From NCBI RefSeq assembly GCF_011761235.1, contig NZ_JAAOYW010000002.1, positions 62,001 to 126,000 of the forward strand: 64,000 nt of DNA, written 5' to 3'. A program made the position numbers and the translations under genes. Shown here in pieces: positions 27,001 through 35,446 of this stretch (the first letter of the stretch is position 1; the number at the start of each line of letters is the position of its first letter). The DNA is from Frigoribacterium faeni (lineage in GTDB: Bacteria > Actinomycetota > Actinomycetes > Actinomycetales > Microbacteriaceae). The notes under the pieces are model-generated. The model saw nothing but the letters and a program-made list of their open reading frames with translations, ran no database searches and had not been told where the DNA came from.

Positions 27001-27513
27001 CCCGACCGGTCGCTCGAGGGGGTCGAGCCCGGGCTGCACGTCGCGCCTGTCGTGCACGCCGGCGACACGACGTCGTCGGTGGCGGAGGCCGAGCGCGTCG
27101 TCGACCTCGTGCGGGGCGTGGTGGGCCGCCGCTGGACGGACGAGCACGGCACGCGGTCGCTGACCGACGCCGACGTCATCGTCGTCGCGCCGTACAACGC
27201 GCAGGGAGCCGTGATCCGCGAGCTGCTCGACGCCGCCGGCCTCGGCGGCACGACGGTCGGCACCGTCGACCTGTTCCAGGGGCGGGAGGCGGTGGTCGCG
27301 ATCGTCTCGCTCGCCGCGTCCTCCGCCGCCGACATCCCCCGCGGGCTCGAGTTCCTGCTCATGCCGAACCGCCTCAACGTGGCGATCTCGCGGGCGAAGT
27401 GGGCGGCGTGGCTCGTCCACTCGCCCGCCCTGGCGTCGTCGATGCCGACGTCGATCGCGGGGCTCGGGCTGCTGTCGCGGTTCATCGAGCTCGTCGAGGG
27501 CGGGCGGGGGTAG
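24073..27513 (+). CDS. TM0106-type RecB-like nuclease fused to RNase H-like and UPF1-like helicase domains
   Basis: 1146 residues from the ATC at 24073, 1139 from GTG 24094. First comes a RecB-type PD-(D/E)xK nuclease: SPTDLTTWAACEW, then YEVHDTKLAR with the catalytic Asp/Lys, then QLAAYAEQIEAL. One early Cys plus CGRCSLC could ligate an iron-sulfur cluster, as in Cas4/AddB. A RNase H-like exonuclease domain follows (VFFDFEGDP, HYASYERTHL, YNEYDCRSTL). The C-terminal superfamily 1 helicase has GPPGTGKT, LLVVDEAGQFS, LLGDPQQLPQ, YRMHP and NRLNVAISRAK. All motifs look intact, so this is probably a DNA/RNA repair or processing enzyme. Its 3' end overlaps the convergent vsr gene by 32 bp. Confidence 0.85.
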   Translation: MYIDDDTVVTSPTDLTTWAACEWAFLRRLDAKLGRVEAVADEADAMLDRTARLGDDHEVRFLETLRATHDVVEFERPSRDEYPAAARAAADAMRAGADVLYQATFFDGSFIGFSDFLVRNDAGEYEVHDTKLARHAKIPALLQLAAYAEQIEALGVPVGSQVHLVLGDGSWSTHDLADVAPVFRAQQAQLRAVVAERLRADEPLAWGAPGVTACGRCSLCSAEVERHRDLVLVAGLTLAQRARLNDAGVHSIDELATSTGSVPGVGGAALARLRGQAQLQLAGEHGRPEVRVVDAGALAAIPAPDPGDVFFDFEGDPLYTEGDSSVWGLDYLFGLVDQEARFTAFWAHDYREERRALVEFLAFVRERRAAHPGMHVYHYASYERTHLLSLAARHGVGEDEVDDLLRDGVLVDLYPVVRKALIVGSRSYSIKALEPLYMGPDLRDGDGVVNAADSITAYVEAVTALRAGDPSGQARLEQVADYNEYDCRSTLRLRDWLLGFAESGDVGASDDLLPLVDDERVAAEPDPVHVELTALLADVDPLDRDADQTALALAAAAIDYHRREAKTFWQEHFDRLRGPVDEWGDTRDVFVVERAEVVRDWDKLPRARTLSRDLRLVGSLGPGSRLSAGGPSPHLVYEAPLPPTVRAAGPGLRGASPRATVLDVDAFGDSVVLLVKESLASGGEPHHQFPLALTPAAPPRAAPQPEAISEWGRAVLDELPEMLPDPALDLLRRVPPRGGVAPVVGDDTVSAVTCTLLGLDRSYLAVQGPPGTGKTFVGSGVVARLVTEHGWRVGVVGQSHAVVENFLEAVVAKGVDPERVVKVPKKGTDADVLEAAGWTPVKDGSAVAGFLGGRGETGGVVGGTAWTFANGDTIPRRSLDLLVVDEAGQFSLAPTIASSVAARRLLLLGDPQQLPQVSQGSHPEPVDESALGWVAAGHDVLPAELGYFLWRTYRMHPAVTAPVSRLSYAGRLESRAPDRSLEGVEPGLHVAPVVHAGDTTSSVAEAERVVDLVRGVVGRRWTDEHGTRSLTDADVIVVAPYNAQGAVIRELLDAAGLGGTTVGTVDLFQGREAVVAIVSLAASSAADIPRGLEFLLMPNRLNVAISRAKWAAWLVHSPALASSMPTSIAGLGLLSRFIELVEGGRG

Positions 27514-28009
27514 GGCCGTCGGCACGCCCTCGCTCGGCTGGCCCGCGCCTCCTCGCCAGGTCGACCCTGGCCGCGACCAGCACGGTCTCGACCGCGGCGA
27601 GGGCGGTCTCGAGGGGCTCGTGCTCCCAGACGCGGACCACTCGCCAGCCCGCCCGCGCGAGCTCGTCGTCGTGGCGGGCGTCGCGCTGCCTGTTCGCGAG
27701 CAGCTTGGCCTGCCAGTACGCGGCGTTCGCCCGTGGCAGGTGGGTGTGCGGTGGGCAGAAGTGCCAGAAGCAGCCGTCGACGAAGACGGCCACGCCAAGG
27801 CGGGGGAACAGCAGGTCGGGTCGGCACCGGCTCACCCCGCGGACCGGCCGGTCGACGAAGTACCTCCAGCCCCGGGCGTGGAGGGCTCGGCGCAGCGCCT
27901 GCTCCGGACGGGTGTCGCGCCGACGGATGCGGCTCATCCGCCGTCGGGTCTCGTCGTCCGAGTCGAACTCGTCCGAGCGCGGTCTCGAGGGCGGCGGAGC
28001 AGGGGACAC
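27482..28009 (-). CDS. vsr: Very short patch repair endonuclease (Vsr)
   Basis: 175 residues. Vsr nicks next to T:G mismatches made by deamination of 5-methylcytosine and normally accompanies a cytosine methyltransferase. Family marks: RMSRIRRRDTRPEQALRRALHARGWRY, the catalytic-aspartate segment CRPDLLFPRLGVAVFVDGCFWHFCP with the HxCP zinc/active-site histidines, and the C-terminal ELARAGWRVVRVWEHE. The length is slightly longer than E. coli Vsr because of a basic tail. GTG 28009 is upstream of the conserved start region; an internal ATG at MSRIRRRD is an alternative. No cytosine methyltransferase gene is in the window, so it is an orphan here. Confidence 0.9.
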   Translation of the reverse strand: MSPAPPPSRPRSDEFDSDDETRRRMSRIRRRDTRPEQALRRALHARGWRYFVDRPVRGVSRCRPDLLFPRLGVAVFVDGCFWHFCPPHTHLPRANAAYWQAKLLANRQRDARHDDELARAGWRVVRVWEHEPLETALAAVETVLVAARVDLARRRGPAERGRADGPTPARPRRAR

Positions 28010-28103
28010 GCGGCGACGCTACGGCGTGGCCAGGACTCGGGGCACGTCGGCGGACGCAGGCCTGTGGAGCCCGCGGTCCGGGACGGAGGGTGGGGAGGAG
28101 GGG

Positions 28104-28442
28104 CTACGGACCGCCGAGGAGGACCCCGACCAGCCCCACGGCGGGCAGGACCAGCACGACGACGGCGACGTCCACGACGAGCAGGGCGACGTCGACGGCC
28201 TCGTGCTCCGTGGGCTCGTCCGTGGGGAGCACCGTGGTGACCGCCGCGCCGACCCCGACCGCACCCGCCGTCGGCACCGTCACGGCGAGGGCGAGCACCA
28301 GCGGCCCCGGCTCGTCCCAGGGCACGCTCACGAGCACGACGGCCGCGACCACGCCGACGAGGCCGCCGAGCGCGGCGACGATGCGGGCGGCACGCACGCG
28401 GCGGCGCCTCGCCGGCGACGGCGGGAGGGGCGGGGACGTCAT
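28104..28442 (-). CDS. Small three-helix membrane protein, unknown function
   Basis: 112 residues. A basic N-terminus ([13 protein letters not shown]) precedes hydrophobic segments at IVAALGGLVGVVAAVVLVSV, LVLALAVTVPTAGAVGVGAA and VALLVVDVAVVVLVLPAVGL. No family is recognised. ATG 28442 was chosen because TATGGT stands 8 nt upstream, with no Shine-Dalgarno sequence; a TTG three codons earlier is possible. It lies downstream of and in the same direction as the next small membrane protein gene, but 108 bp apart. Confidence 0.55.
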   Translation of the reverse strand: MTSPPLPPSPARRRRVRAARIVAALGGLVGVVAAVVLVSVPWDEPGPLVLALAVTVPTAGAVGVGAAVTTVLPTDEPTEHEAVDVALLVVDVAVVVLVLPAVGLVGVLLGGP

Positions 28443-28550
28443 GCCGCGCAACCATACCGACCGGTCGGAGCAGACGACAGAGGGTCGGACGCGCTTCCGT
28501 CGCGAGGCGGAGACGCGAGCCCGCTCTGGGCCGCGCGGGGGAGCCGTGCC

Positions 28551-28907
28551 TCAGTCCCGGGGCGCGGGTGCCACGACGACGAAGAGCACTCCGGAGACGA
28601 CGACGGTCAGGACGGCGACGACCAGCAGCGGCGACGACACGGCCGACACGAACGACGCCCCGCCCGACGCCGAGGTCACCAGCCGGCCGATGAGCAGGGC
28701 CGCCGTCGCGAGCCCGGAGCCGAGCAGGCCGACGCGAGCCAGGTCGTGGAGGCGACGGGCGTCGTCGTCGGTGGCGCGCCTCCTGTGCCTCGGCACGAAG
28801 AGCACGACGGCCAGCACGCCGACGGCGAGGGGCACCAGGGCGCCGAGCGTGAGGGCCAGCTGGACGATGCCGAACAGGGCGGGCACGCCCTCGGGCTGGT
28901 AGGTCAC
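28551..28907 (-). CDS. Small membrane protein, unknown function
   Basis: 118 residues with about three hydrophobic segments: FGIVQLALTLGALVPLAVGV, LARVGLLGSGLATAALLIG and SPLLVVAVLTVVVSGVLFVV. A basic loop (RHRRRATDDDARRLHDL) lies between the first two. No family is recognised. GTG 28907 was preferred over an in-frame upstream start at 28988 because GAGGA lies 7 nt before it. Confidence 0.55.
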   Translation of the reverse strand: MTYQPEGVPALFGIVQLALTLGALVPLAVGVLAVVLFVPRHRRRATDDDARRLHDLARVGLLGSGLATAALLIGRLVTSASGGASFVSAVSSPLLVVAVLTVVVSGVLFVVVAPAPRD

Positions 28908-29099
28908 GGCGACGTCCTCACGGGTCGGGGGCGGGGGAGCGGCGGCGAGCGTCGCACGACCATCCTGCCCGGTCGCGCCGCCTCGCACCTGGCCGTCCGA
29001 GCCGAGGAGGTGCGGGTCGGGCGCCCGGGTCGCTCACGGCTGGGCAGCAGGGGTCGCCCAGACGGCGTCGCTAGGGTCGCTGCGACGAGAGGGGGTCGT

Positions 29100-29453
29100 G
29101 TGTTCGACGCCACCGGGCTCCTGGGCCTGCTGCTGATGACCGTGGGGGTCCTGCTCCTCGCGGTCGCGCTGCCCCTCATCGGGTCGTTCCTGCTCGACGG
29201 ACTCGTCCACATCGTCCGGGGCCACGGCCTCAAGGTCTTCGGCCTAGCCGCCGTGTTCTCGCTCACCACCGCGCTGGCCGGGGTCGCGCTGCTCGTCGGC
29301 GCCCGTCAGGTGACGGACGACACGGTGTCGCTCGCCATGCTCGAGAACGGGCTGAGCGGGCTGCTGTCGGTGCTCGTGCCCGCCATGGTGCTGCTCGCCG
29401 TCATCCAGTTCGTGCGCCGGCAGGTGCGGGCGCGCCGCGAGCGCTCCGCGTAG
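29100..29453 (+). CDS. Small membrane protein, unknown function
   Basis: 117 residues with three hydrophobic segments: LLGLLLMTVGVLLLAVALPL, LKVFGLAAVFSLTTALAGVA and LSGLLSVLVPAMVLLAVIQF, ending in a very basic tail (RRQVRARRERSA). No family is recognised. GTG 29100 follows a purine-rich AGAGGGGG. It is convergent with the DEAD-box helicase gene; a 50-bp palindrome lies between them. Confidence 0.55.
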   Translation: MFDATGLLGLLLMTVGVLLLAVALPLIGSFLLDGLVHIVRGHGLKVFGLAAVFSLTTALAGVALLVGARQVTDDTVSLAMLENGLSGLLSVLVPAMVLLAVIQFVRRQVRARRERSA

Positions 29454-29476
29454 GACGCGCCTCTCGGCTGACTACG

Positions 29477-29526
29477 CGAGAAGGGACGAGATGGCGGCGG
29501 GCCCGCCGTCATCTCGTCCCTTCTCG
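29477..29526. terminator. 50-bp near-perfect palindrome between convergent genes
   Basis: Every base from 29477 to 29501 pairs with its partner from 29526 down to 29502 except one G/T pair (29494/29509). The outer arm is CGAGAAGGGACGAGATG and the centre is GGCGGG|CCCGCC. It lies between the ends of a plus-strand gene (29453) and a minus-strand gene (29544), as expected of a bidirectional terminator. The arm is less G+C-rich than its surroundings. Confidence 0.75.
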
Positions 29527-29543
29527 GGCATGTTGCGCTCGGG

Positions 29544-31343
<1,800 letters not shown>

Positions 31344-31415
31344 CCTGCAAGGGTACGGGACGGCGGGGTCCCGCGGCGTCCGCCCGCGCGGGGCGTGCCG
31401 CCTAGGGCCCGGCGG

Positions 31416-33062
31416 TCAGGCGTCGGACGCGGGCGCCGCGGGCCCGACGACGCTGATCGGCGACGTGTCGAGGCGCTCCGACTGCACGACGACGCGCTTG
31501 GCCCGGCGCCGCAGCGAGCGTCGCGCCCCCGGGGTCGCGAGGAGGCTGCCGAGCACGAGGCCCGCGCCGATCGCCAGCGTCGTCGACACGGAGCCGACGA
31601 CGTCGAGCGCGGCGCCGCCCGTGCCCGCCATCACGTTGAGCAGCGCGCTGGCCACGGCGAGCGACGGCAGCAGCGAGCCGCAGAAGGCCGGCACCGCGAT
31701 GGCCGTCGCCGACACCCGCAGGCGGGCAGCCAGCACGGTGCTCAGCGCGCCGAGCAGCGTCGCCACCAGGAACGTCGCGCCGAGCAGCGGCACGTCGAGC
31801 TGCTTGAGGCACCACAGCGTCACGGTGCCGACGAGCGCGACGACGATCGAGACGGGCACGACCCGGGCGTTCGCCCCCTGCGTGACCGCGGTCGCCGAGG
31901 CCGCGAAGAAGGTGGTGACGAGGAGGAGCCAGATCGGCAGGGTCCGCAGCGTGATGTCGGTCGGGTCGACCTCGATCGACAGGCCGGAGGTGAGGGCGAG
32001 CCCGCCGGGGATGCCCACCGCGATCCCGGCCACGATCAGGGCGATGATCAGCGCCCGCGAGAGCGCCATCGCCCGGAAGCCGGAGATGGCGTCCTGGGCC
32101 CAGGTGACGATCGTCACGTGGGGCAGGATCAGCACCACGACGGCGGCCACCATGGCCGCGGCGCTGCCGGCCCCCACGGCGCCCGCCCAGATGGCGAGCG
32201 AGCCGAGGGCGGCGACGCCGGCCGACTGGAGGGCGACGACGAAGAAGTTCGGGATGCCCTTGCGGGTCAGCCAGCGGCCGAGCACCATGACGCCGACCAT
32301 GAGCACGAAGGCCCCCGCCGCGCCCGCCAGCGAGCCGCCCGCCTGCAGCGAGACGGAGACGCCGAACAGCCCCATGGCCGCGTCCGTGATCCAGGTGGGC
32401 CAGCGCGGGGGAGACCGGAGCACCGTCACCAGGCCCTCGACGGCGCTCGTCATGTCGCGCTCGTCGTGCAGCAGCTCGTCGACGATCTGGTAGACGAGCG
32501 ACAGCCGGTGCAGGTCGCTGCCCTCCGCGGCGACGACGCGCATCTTCACCAGCGGCGGCCCCTCCGCGGGCGTGTACTGCACGGTGATCGCCGTGCCGGT
32601 GATGTCGAGCTCGAGCGGTGCGAGGTTCCACTTCGTGCCGACGGCGACGATGGCGACCTCGACCGTGCGGACGTCGGCGCCCGACGCGAGCATCACCTCG
32701 CCGAGGTCGAGGCAGAAGTCGACGATCTGGCGAGGCGAGTACAGGTCGCCGAGGTGGCCGTGGGCCGGCGTCGTGCCCTCGTAGATCGTGCCGCGCAGGC
32801 GGGCGCGGACGTCGCGCATCTCGCGGGCGTCGACGCTACGGCGCCGGGTGCGCGGCGGCCGCGGCGGCTGGGCGCCCTTGCCCGGCGCCTTCGGGGGCGT
32901 CTTGTAGGTGGGGATCCAGGGGGCCGAGGGCTGCCGGGAGGTGCCGGGCACCTCCGTGGGCGGGTCGTAGGCCCGGGGCCCGTCGGAGAGGCCGGGCAGG
33001 CCCGGCCGGGAGGGCGTCCCGTCGGGGTCGGCGGGACGGTCGGAGGCGGGGCGTTCGGACAT
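31416..33062 (-). CDS. ThrE-family threonine/serine exporter
   Basis: 548 residues. ThrE exporters couple amino-acid efflux to the proton gradient. The cytoplasmic N-terminal domain (DUF1212) is seen at YSPRQIVDFCLDLGEVMLASGADVRTVE and HRLSLVYQIVDELLHDERD. About 10 membrane segments follow. The DUF3815-type second half contains TQGANARVVPVSIVVALVG and GALSTVLAARLRVSATAIAVPAFC. A Pro-rich N-terminal extension of about 75 residues is present. TAGACT ends 7 nt before ATG 33062 and overlaps the stop codon of the upstream DUF1851 gene. The gene can therefore be transcribed on its own as well as with its neighbour. Confidence 0.88.
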   Translation of the reverse strand: MSERPASDRPADPDGTPSRPGLPGLSDGPRAYDPPTEVPGTSRQPSAPWIPTYKTPPKAPGKGAQPPRPPRTRRRSVDAREMRDVRARLRGTIYEGTTPAHGHLGDLYSPRQIVDFCLDLGEVMLASGADVRTVEVAIVAVGTKWNLAPLELDITGTAITVQYTPAEGPPLVKMRVVAAEGSDLHRLSLVYQIVDELLHDERDMTSAVEGLVTVLRSPPRWPTWITDAAMGLFGVSVSLQAGGSLAGAAGAFVLMVGVMVLGRWLTRKGIPNFFVVALQSAGVAALGSLAIWAGAVGAGSAAAMVAAVVVLILPHVTIVTWAQDAISGFRAMALSRALIIALIVAGIAVGIPGGLALTSGLSIEVDPTDITLRTLPIWLLLVTTFFAASATAVTQGANARVVPVSIVVALVGTVTLWCLKQLDVPLLGATFLVATLLGALSTVLAARLRVSATAIAVPAFCGSLLPSLAVASALLNVMAGTGGAALDVVGSVSTTLAIGAGLVLGSLLATPGARRSLRRRAKRVVVQSERLDTSPISVVGPAAPASDA

Positions 33063-33072
33063 CGCGACGAGT

Positions 33073-33708
33073 CTAGGCAGGCGCGCCCGGGGGGTCGGTG
33101 CGCGGGCTGTCGACCGGCGCGTCACCCTGGGACTCGGCCTCCGCCTCCTGCGCCCTCAGGTCGGCGAACATCTGCGACACGAGGGCCAGGAACGTCCAGA
33201 CGTCGCCGCGGTCGTACCGCGCGGGCGACTCGTCGCCGCCCAGGAACGGGTACGGCACCGGCACGTAGACCTGGTCGGGCCCGAGCGGCCCCGTGCGCCG
33301 GGCCACCTCGTCGAGGTGCGGCCGGCGCAGCACGAACTCGGCGAAGCCGTCGTCCGACAGCACCATCGCGTCGAAGTGCTCGAGCGAGTCGAACCGGCCG
33401 TAGTCCTTGAAGGCGTCGCGGAACGGGTGCAGCACCCCGAAGGTGCCGCCGCGGCTGTCGTGCAGGAACACGTGGCCGAGGTGCGAGTAGCCGACGACGT
33501 CGGTGAACGAACGGCGCAGGCCCTCCCAGCCGAGCAGGTCGGCGACCGGCCGTGGCGAGTCGAGGAGGCGGTAGCCGGGCGAGCCGGTCGGCCCGGCCTC
33601 CGAGACGGTCGCCTCGTCGTCGCCCCGCTCGTCGTCGGGGACGCCGGGTCCGGCCGCGGCCGTGGTGTCCTGCGGCGTCGTCGTCGACCGCCGGAAGGGG
33701 TTCCTCAT
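33073..33708 (-). CDS. DUF1851-like domain protein
   Basis: 211 residues. The core resembles DUF1851 / Tdi1-type domains: SPGYRLLDSPRPVADLLGWEGL, VVGYSHLGHVFLHDSRGGTFGVLHPF, GFAEFVLRRPHLDEVARRTGPLGPDQVY and YPFLGGDESPARYDRGDVWTFLALVSQ. Both tails are acidic and disordered. Proteins of this family include toxin-immunity proteins, but no toxin or secretion gene is near, so its role is open. TAAGCT stands 7 nt before ATG 33708. The stop is 10 bp before the ThrE start, so the two are probably one operon. Confidence 0.65.
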   Translation of the reverse strand: MRNPFRRSTTTPQDTTAAAGPGVPDDERGDDEATVSEAGPTGSPGYRLLDSPRPVADLLGWEGLRRSFTDVVGYSHLGHVFLHDSRGGTFGVLHPFRDAFKDYGRFDSLEHFDAMVLSDDGFAEFVLRRPHLDEVARRTGPLGPDQVYVPVPYPFLGGDESPARYDRGDVWTFLALVSQMFADLRAQEAEAESQGDAPVDSPRTDPPGAPA

Positions 33709-33797
33709 TCGCGTGAGCTTAGGGCGGCGGGGGCCCGCCGTCGAGGCCCGGTCGCGTCGAGCGGGAATGCAGGCCGCGCTGCACGGTTGCACCACGG

Positions 33798-34967
33798 ATG
33801 AGCACCGCCGAGACGACCCCTCCGACCGACCCGACCACCGCCTCCTCGACCACCGCATCCTCCGCCGACGCCGTCGGCGCGTCGGTGACCGACGCCCCCG
33901 GGACGCGGACGGCCCTCGTGGTCGGCGCCAGCGGCATCACCGGCACCGCGCTGGTGGAGCGCCTGACGGCCGACGGCTGGGACGTCCTCGCGTTGTCGCG
34001 CCGCGCCTCCTCGGCCCCCGGCGTCCGCGGGATCGCCGCCGACCTGCGCGGCGCCGACAGCCTGGCCGAGGCCCTGGCCGACGAGCGACCCACCCACGTC
34101 TTCTTCACCGCCTGGTCGCGCCAGGAGACCGAGGCCGAGAACATCGCCGTGAACGCCGGGATGGTCCGTGACCTGCTCGCGGCCCTGGCCCACGCGCCCC
34201 TGCAGCACGTCGCCCTCGTGACGGGCCTGAAGCACTACCTCGGCCCGTTCGAGGCGTACGCCGCGGGCGAGATGCCCGACACTCCGTTCCACGAGGAGGA
34301 GCCGCGGCTCGACACCCCGAACTTCTACTACGCGCAGGAGGACGAGCTGTTCGCCGCCGCGGCCCGCCAGGGCTTCACCTGGTCGGTGCACCGCTCGCAC
34401 ACCGTCATCGGCTACGCCGTCGGCAACGCGATGAACATGGGCCTGACGATCGCGGCGGCCGCGGCGCTGAGCCGCGAGCACGGGCTGCCGTTCGTGTTCC
34501 CCGGCAGCGAGACGCAGTGGAACTCGCTCACCGACATGACCGACGCCGGCCTGCTCGCCGAGCACATGGTCTGGGCCGCCACCGACCCCGCGGGCGCCGA
34601 CGAGCCGTTCAACGTGGTGAACGGCGACGTGTTCCGCTGGCGCTGGATGTGGCCGCGCCTCGCCTCGCACCTCGGCGTGGACCCGGCCCTGGTCGCCGGC
34701 CCGTCGGGCGCCCCGCAGCCCTTCGAGCAGCAGATGGCCGGCCGCGAGGCCGACTGGACCGCGCTCGCCGAGCGGCACGGGCTCGTCGAGCCCGACCTCG
34801 TCCGCGTCGCGTCGTGGTGGCACACCGACGCCGACCTCGGGCGCGAGATGGAGGTCGTCACCGACATGGGCAAGAGCCGCGAGGCCGGGTTCGTCGGCTT
34901 CCGGCGCACCGAGCGGGCCTTCACCGAGCTCTTCGACCGGTACCGGGCCGCGCGCCTGGTGCCGTAG
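33798..34967 (+). CDS. PRISE-type short-chain dehydrogenase (progesterone-5-beta-reductase/iridoid-synthase-like)
   Basis: 389 residues. It is an atypical SDR that reduces enones with NADPH. The dinucleotide motif is VVGASGITGTALVERL (residues about 38-53). The family's catalytic lysine motif is TGLKHYLGPFEAY and the catalytic tyrosine is in PNFYYAQEDEL. SVHRSHTVIGYA and FNVVNGDVFRWRWMWPRLA follow in the usual order. A Thr/Ser-rich extension of about 30 residues precedes the domain. The bacterial substrate is unknown. It is alone, divergent from the DUF1851 gene with 89 bp between the starts. Confidence 0.85.
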   Translation: MSTAETTPPTDPTTASSTTASSADAVGASVTDAPGTRTALVVGASGITGTALVERLTADGWDVLALSRRASSAPGVRGIAADLRGADSLAEALADERPTHVFFTAWSRQETEAENIAVNAGMVRDLLAALAHAPLQHVALVTGLKHYLGPFEAYAAGEMPDTPFHEEEPRLDTPNFYYAQEDELFAAAARQGFTWSVHRSHTVIGYAVGNAMNMGLTIAAAAALSREHGLPFVFPGSETQWNSLTDMTDAGLLAEHMVWAATDPAGADEPFNVVNGDVFRWRWMWPRLASHLGVDPALVAGPSGAPQPFEQQMAGREADWTALAERHGLVEPDLVRVASWWHTDADLGREMEVVTDMGKSREAGFVGFRRTERAFTELFDRYRAARLVP

Positions 34968-34984
34968 GGCGCCGCTAGGTACTG

Positions 34985-35377
34985 CTAGACGCCCGGTCGG
35001 TCGTCCGGCGCGTCGTCCCGGCCGTCGTCGGCGCGGGGTGCGCCGTCGACGAGCGGAGCGTCCGCGTGCGCGAGGATCGACTGCGCCGTGGCGCCGAGCA
35101 CCACGGTGGCGTCGACGCCGCGCGCCTCGGCCAGCGCCGAGCTGAGGCCGGCCGCGAGGCTGCCGCCGGCGGCTCCGAGCGTCGAGACGACCGCCTCCTG
35201 CTTCTCGGTCAGCGGGTCGTCGGCCTGCTCGGCGACGACCTCGCGCAGGTTGTCGTCGCTGGCGTCGAGGGCCTCGTCGTCGCCCTGGGTGATGGCGGCT
35301 GCCTGCGAGACGATCGCGAGGGCGAGCTCTGCTGCGTCGCGCTCGGGCGTCCGGTCGGTCGGTGTCGTCTCGTCCAT
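34985..35377 (-). CDS. Hypothetical acidic protein
   Basis: 130 residues, strongly acidic. Predicted helices at RDAAELALAIVSQAAAITQG and KQEAVVSTLGAAGGSLAAGLS are separated by an Asp-rich stretch; the C-terminus is disordered (DDGRDDAPDDRPG). No signal peptide, membrane segment or known domain is seen. TACGGT ends 6 nt before the ATG, supporting the start and a leaderless mRNA. It is convergent with the PRISE gene, 17 bp apart. Function unknown. Confidence 0.6.
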   Translation of the reverse strand: MDETTPTDRTPERDAAELALAIVSQAAAITQGDDEALDASDDNLREVVAEQADDPLTEKQEAVVSTLGAAGGSLAAGLSSALAEARGVDATVVLGATAQSILAHADAPLVDGAPRADDGRDDAPDDRPGV

Positions 35378-35446
35378 GCGGCGACCGTACGCCGCGCCCG
35401 CGAGCGATCGTCAGGGATCTCGGAGGCGGGCGTACCCCGCGACGGG

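Noticed and set aside
24073-28009. Helicase-nuclease fusion and Vsr as a defence island with jetABC
   Set aside because: They are 11 kb from jetC with a complete sugar operon between; both families have plausible housekeeping repair roles, and no methyltransferase, integrase or defence partner is present.
33073-33708. DUF1851-like protein as evidence of a type VI secretion immunity gene
   Set aside because: No toxin, VgrG or secretion gene is near, and the domain occurs in many organisms without such systems.
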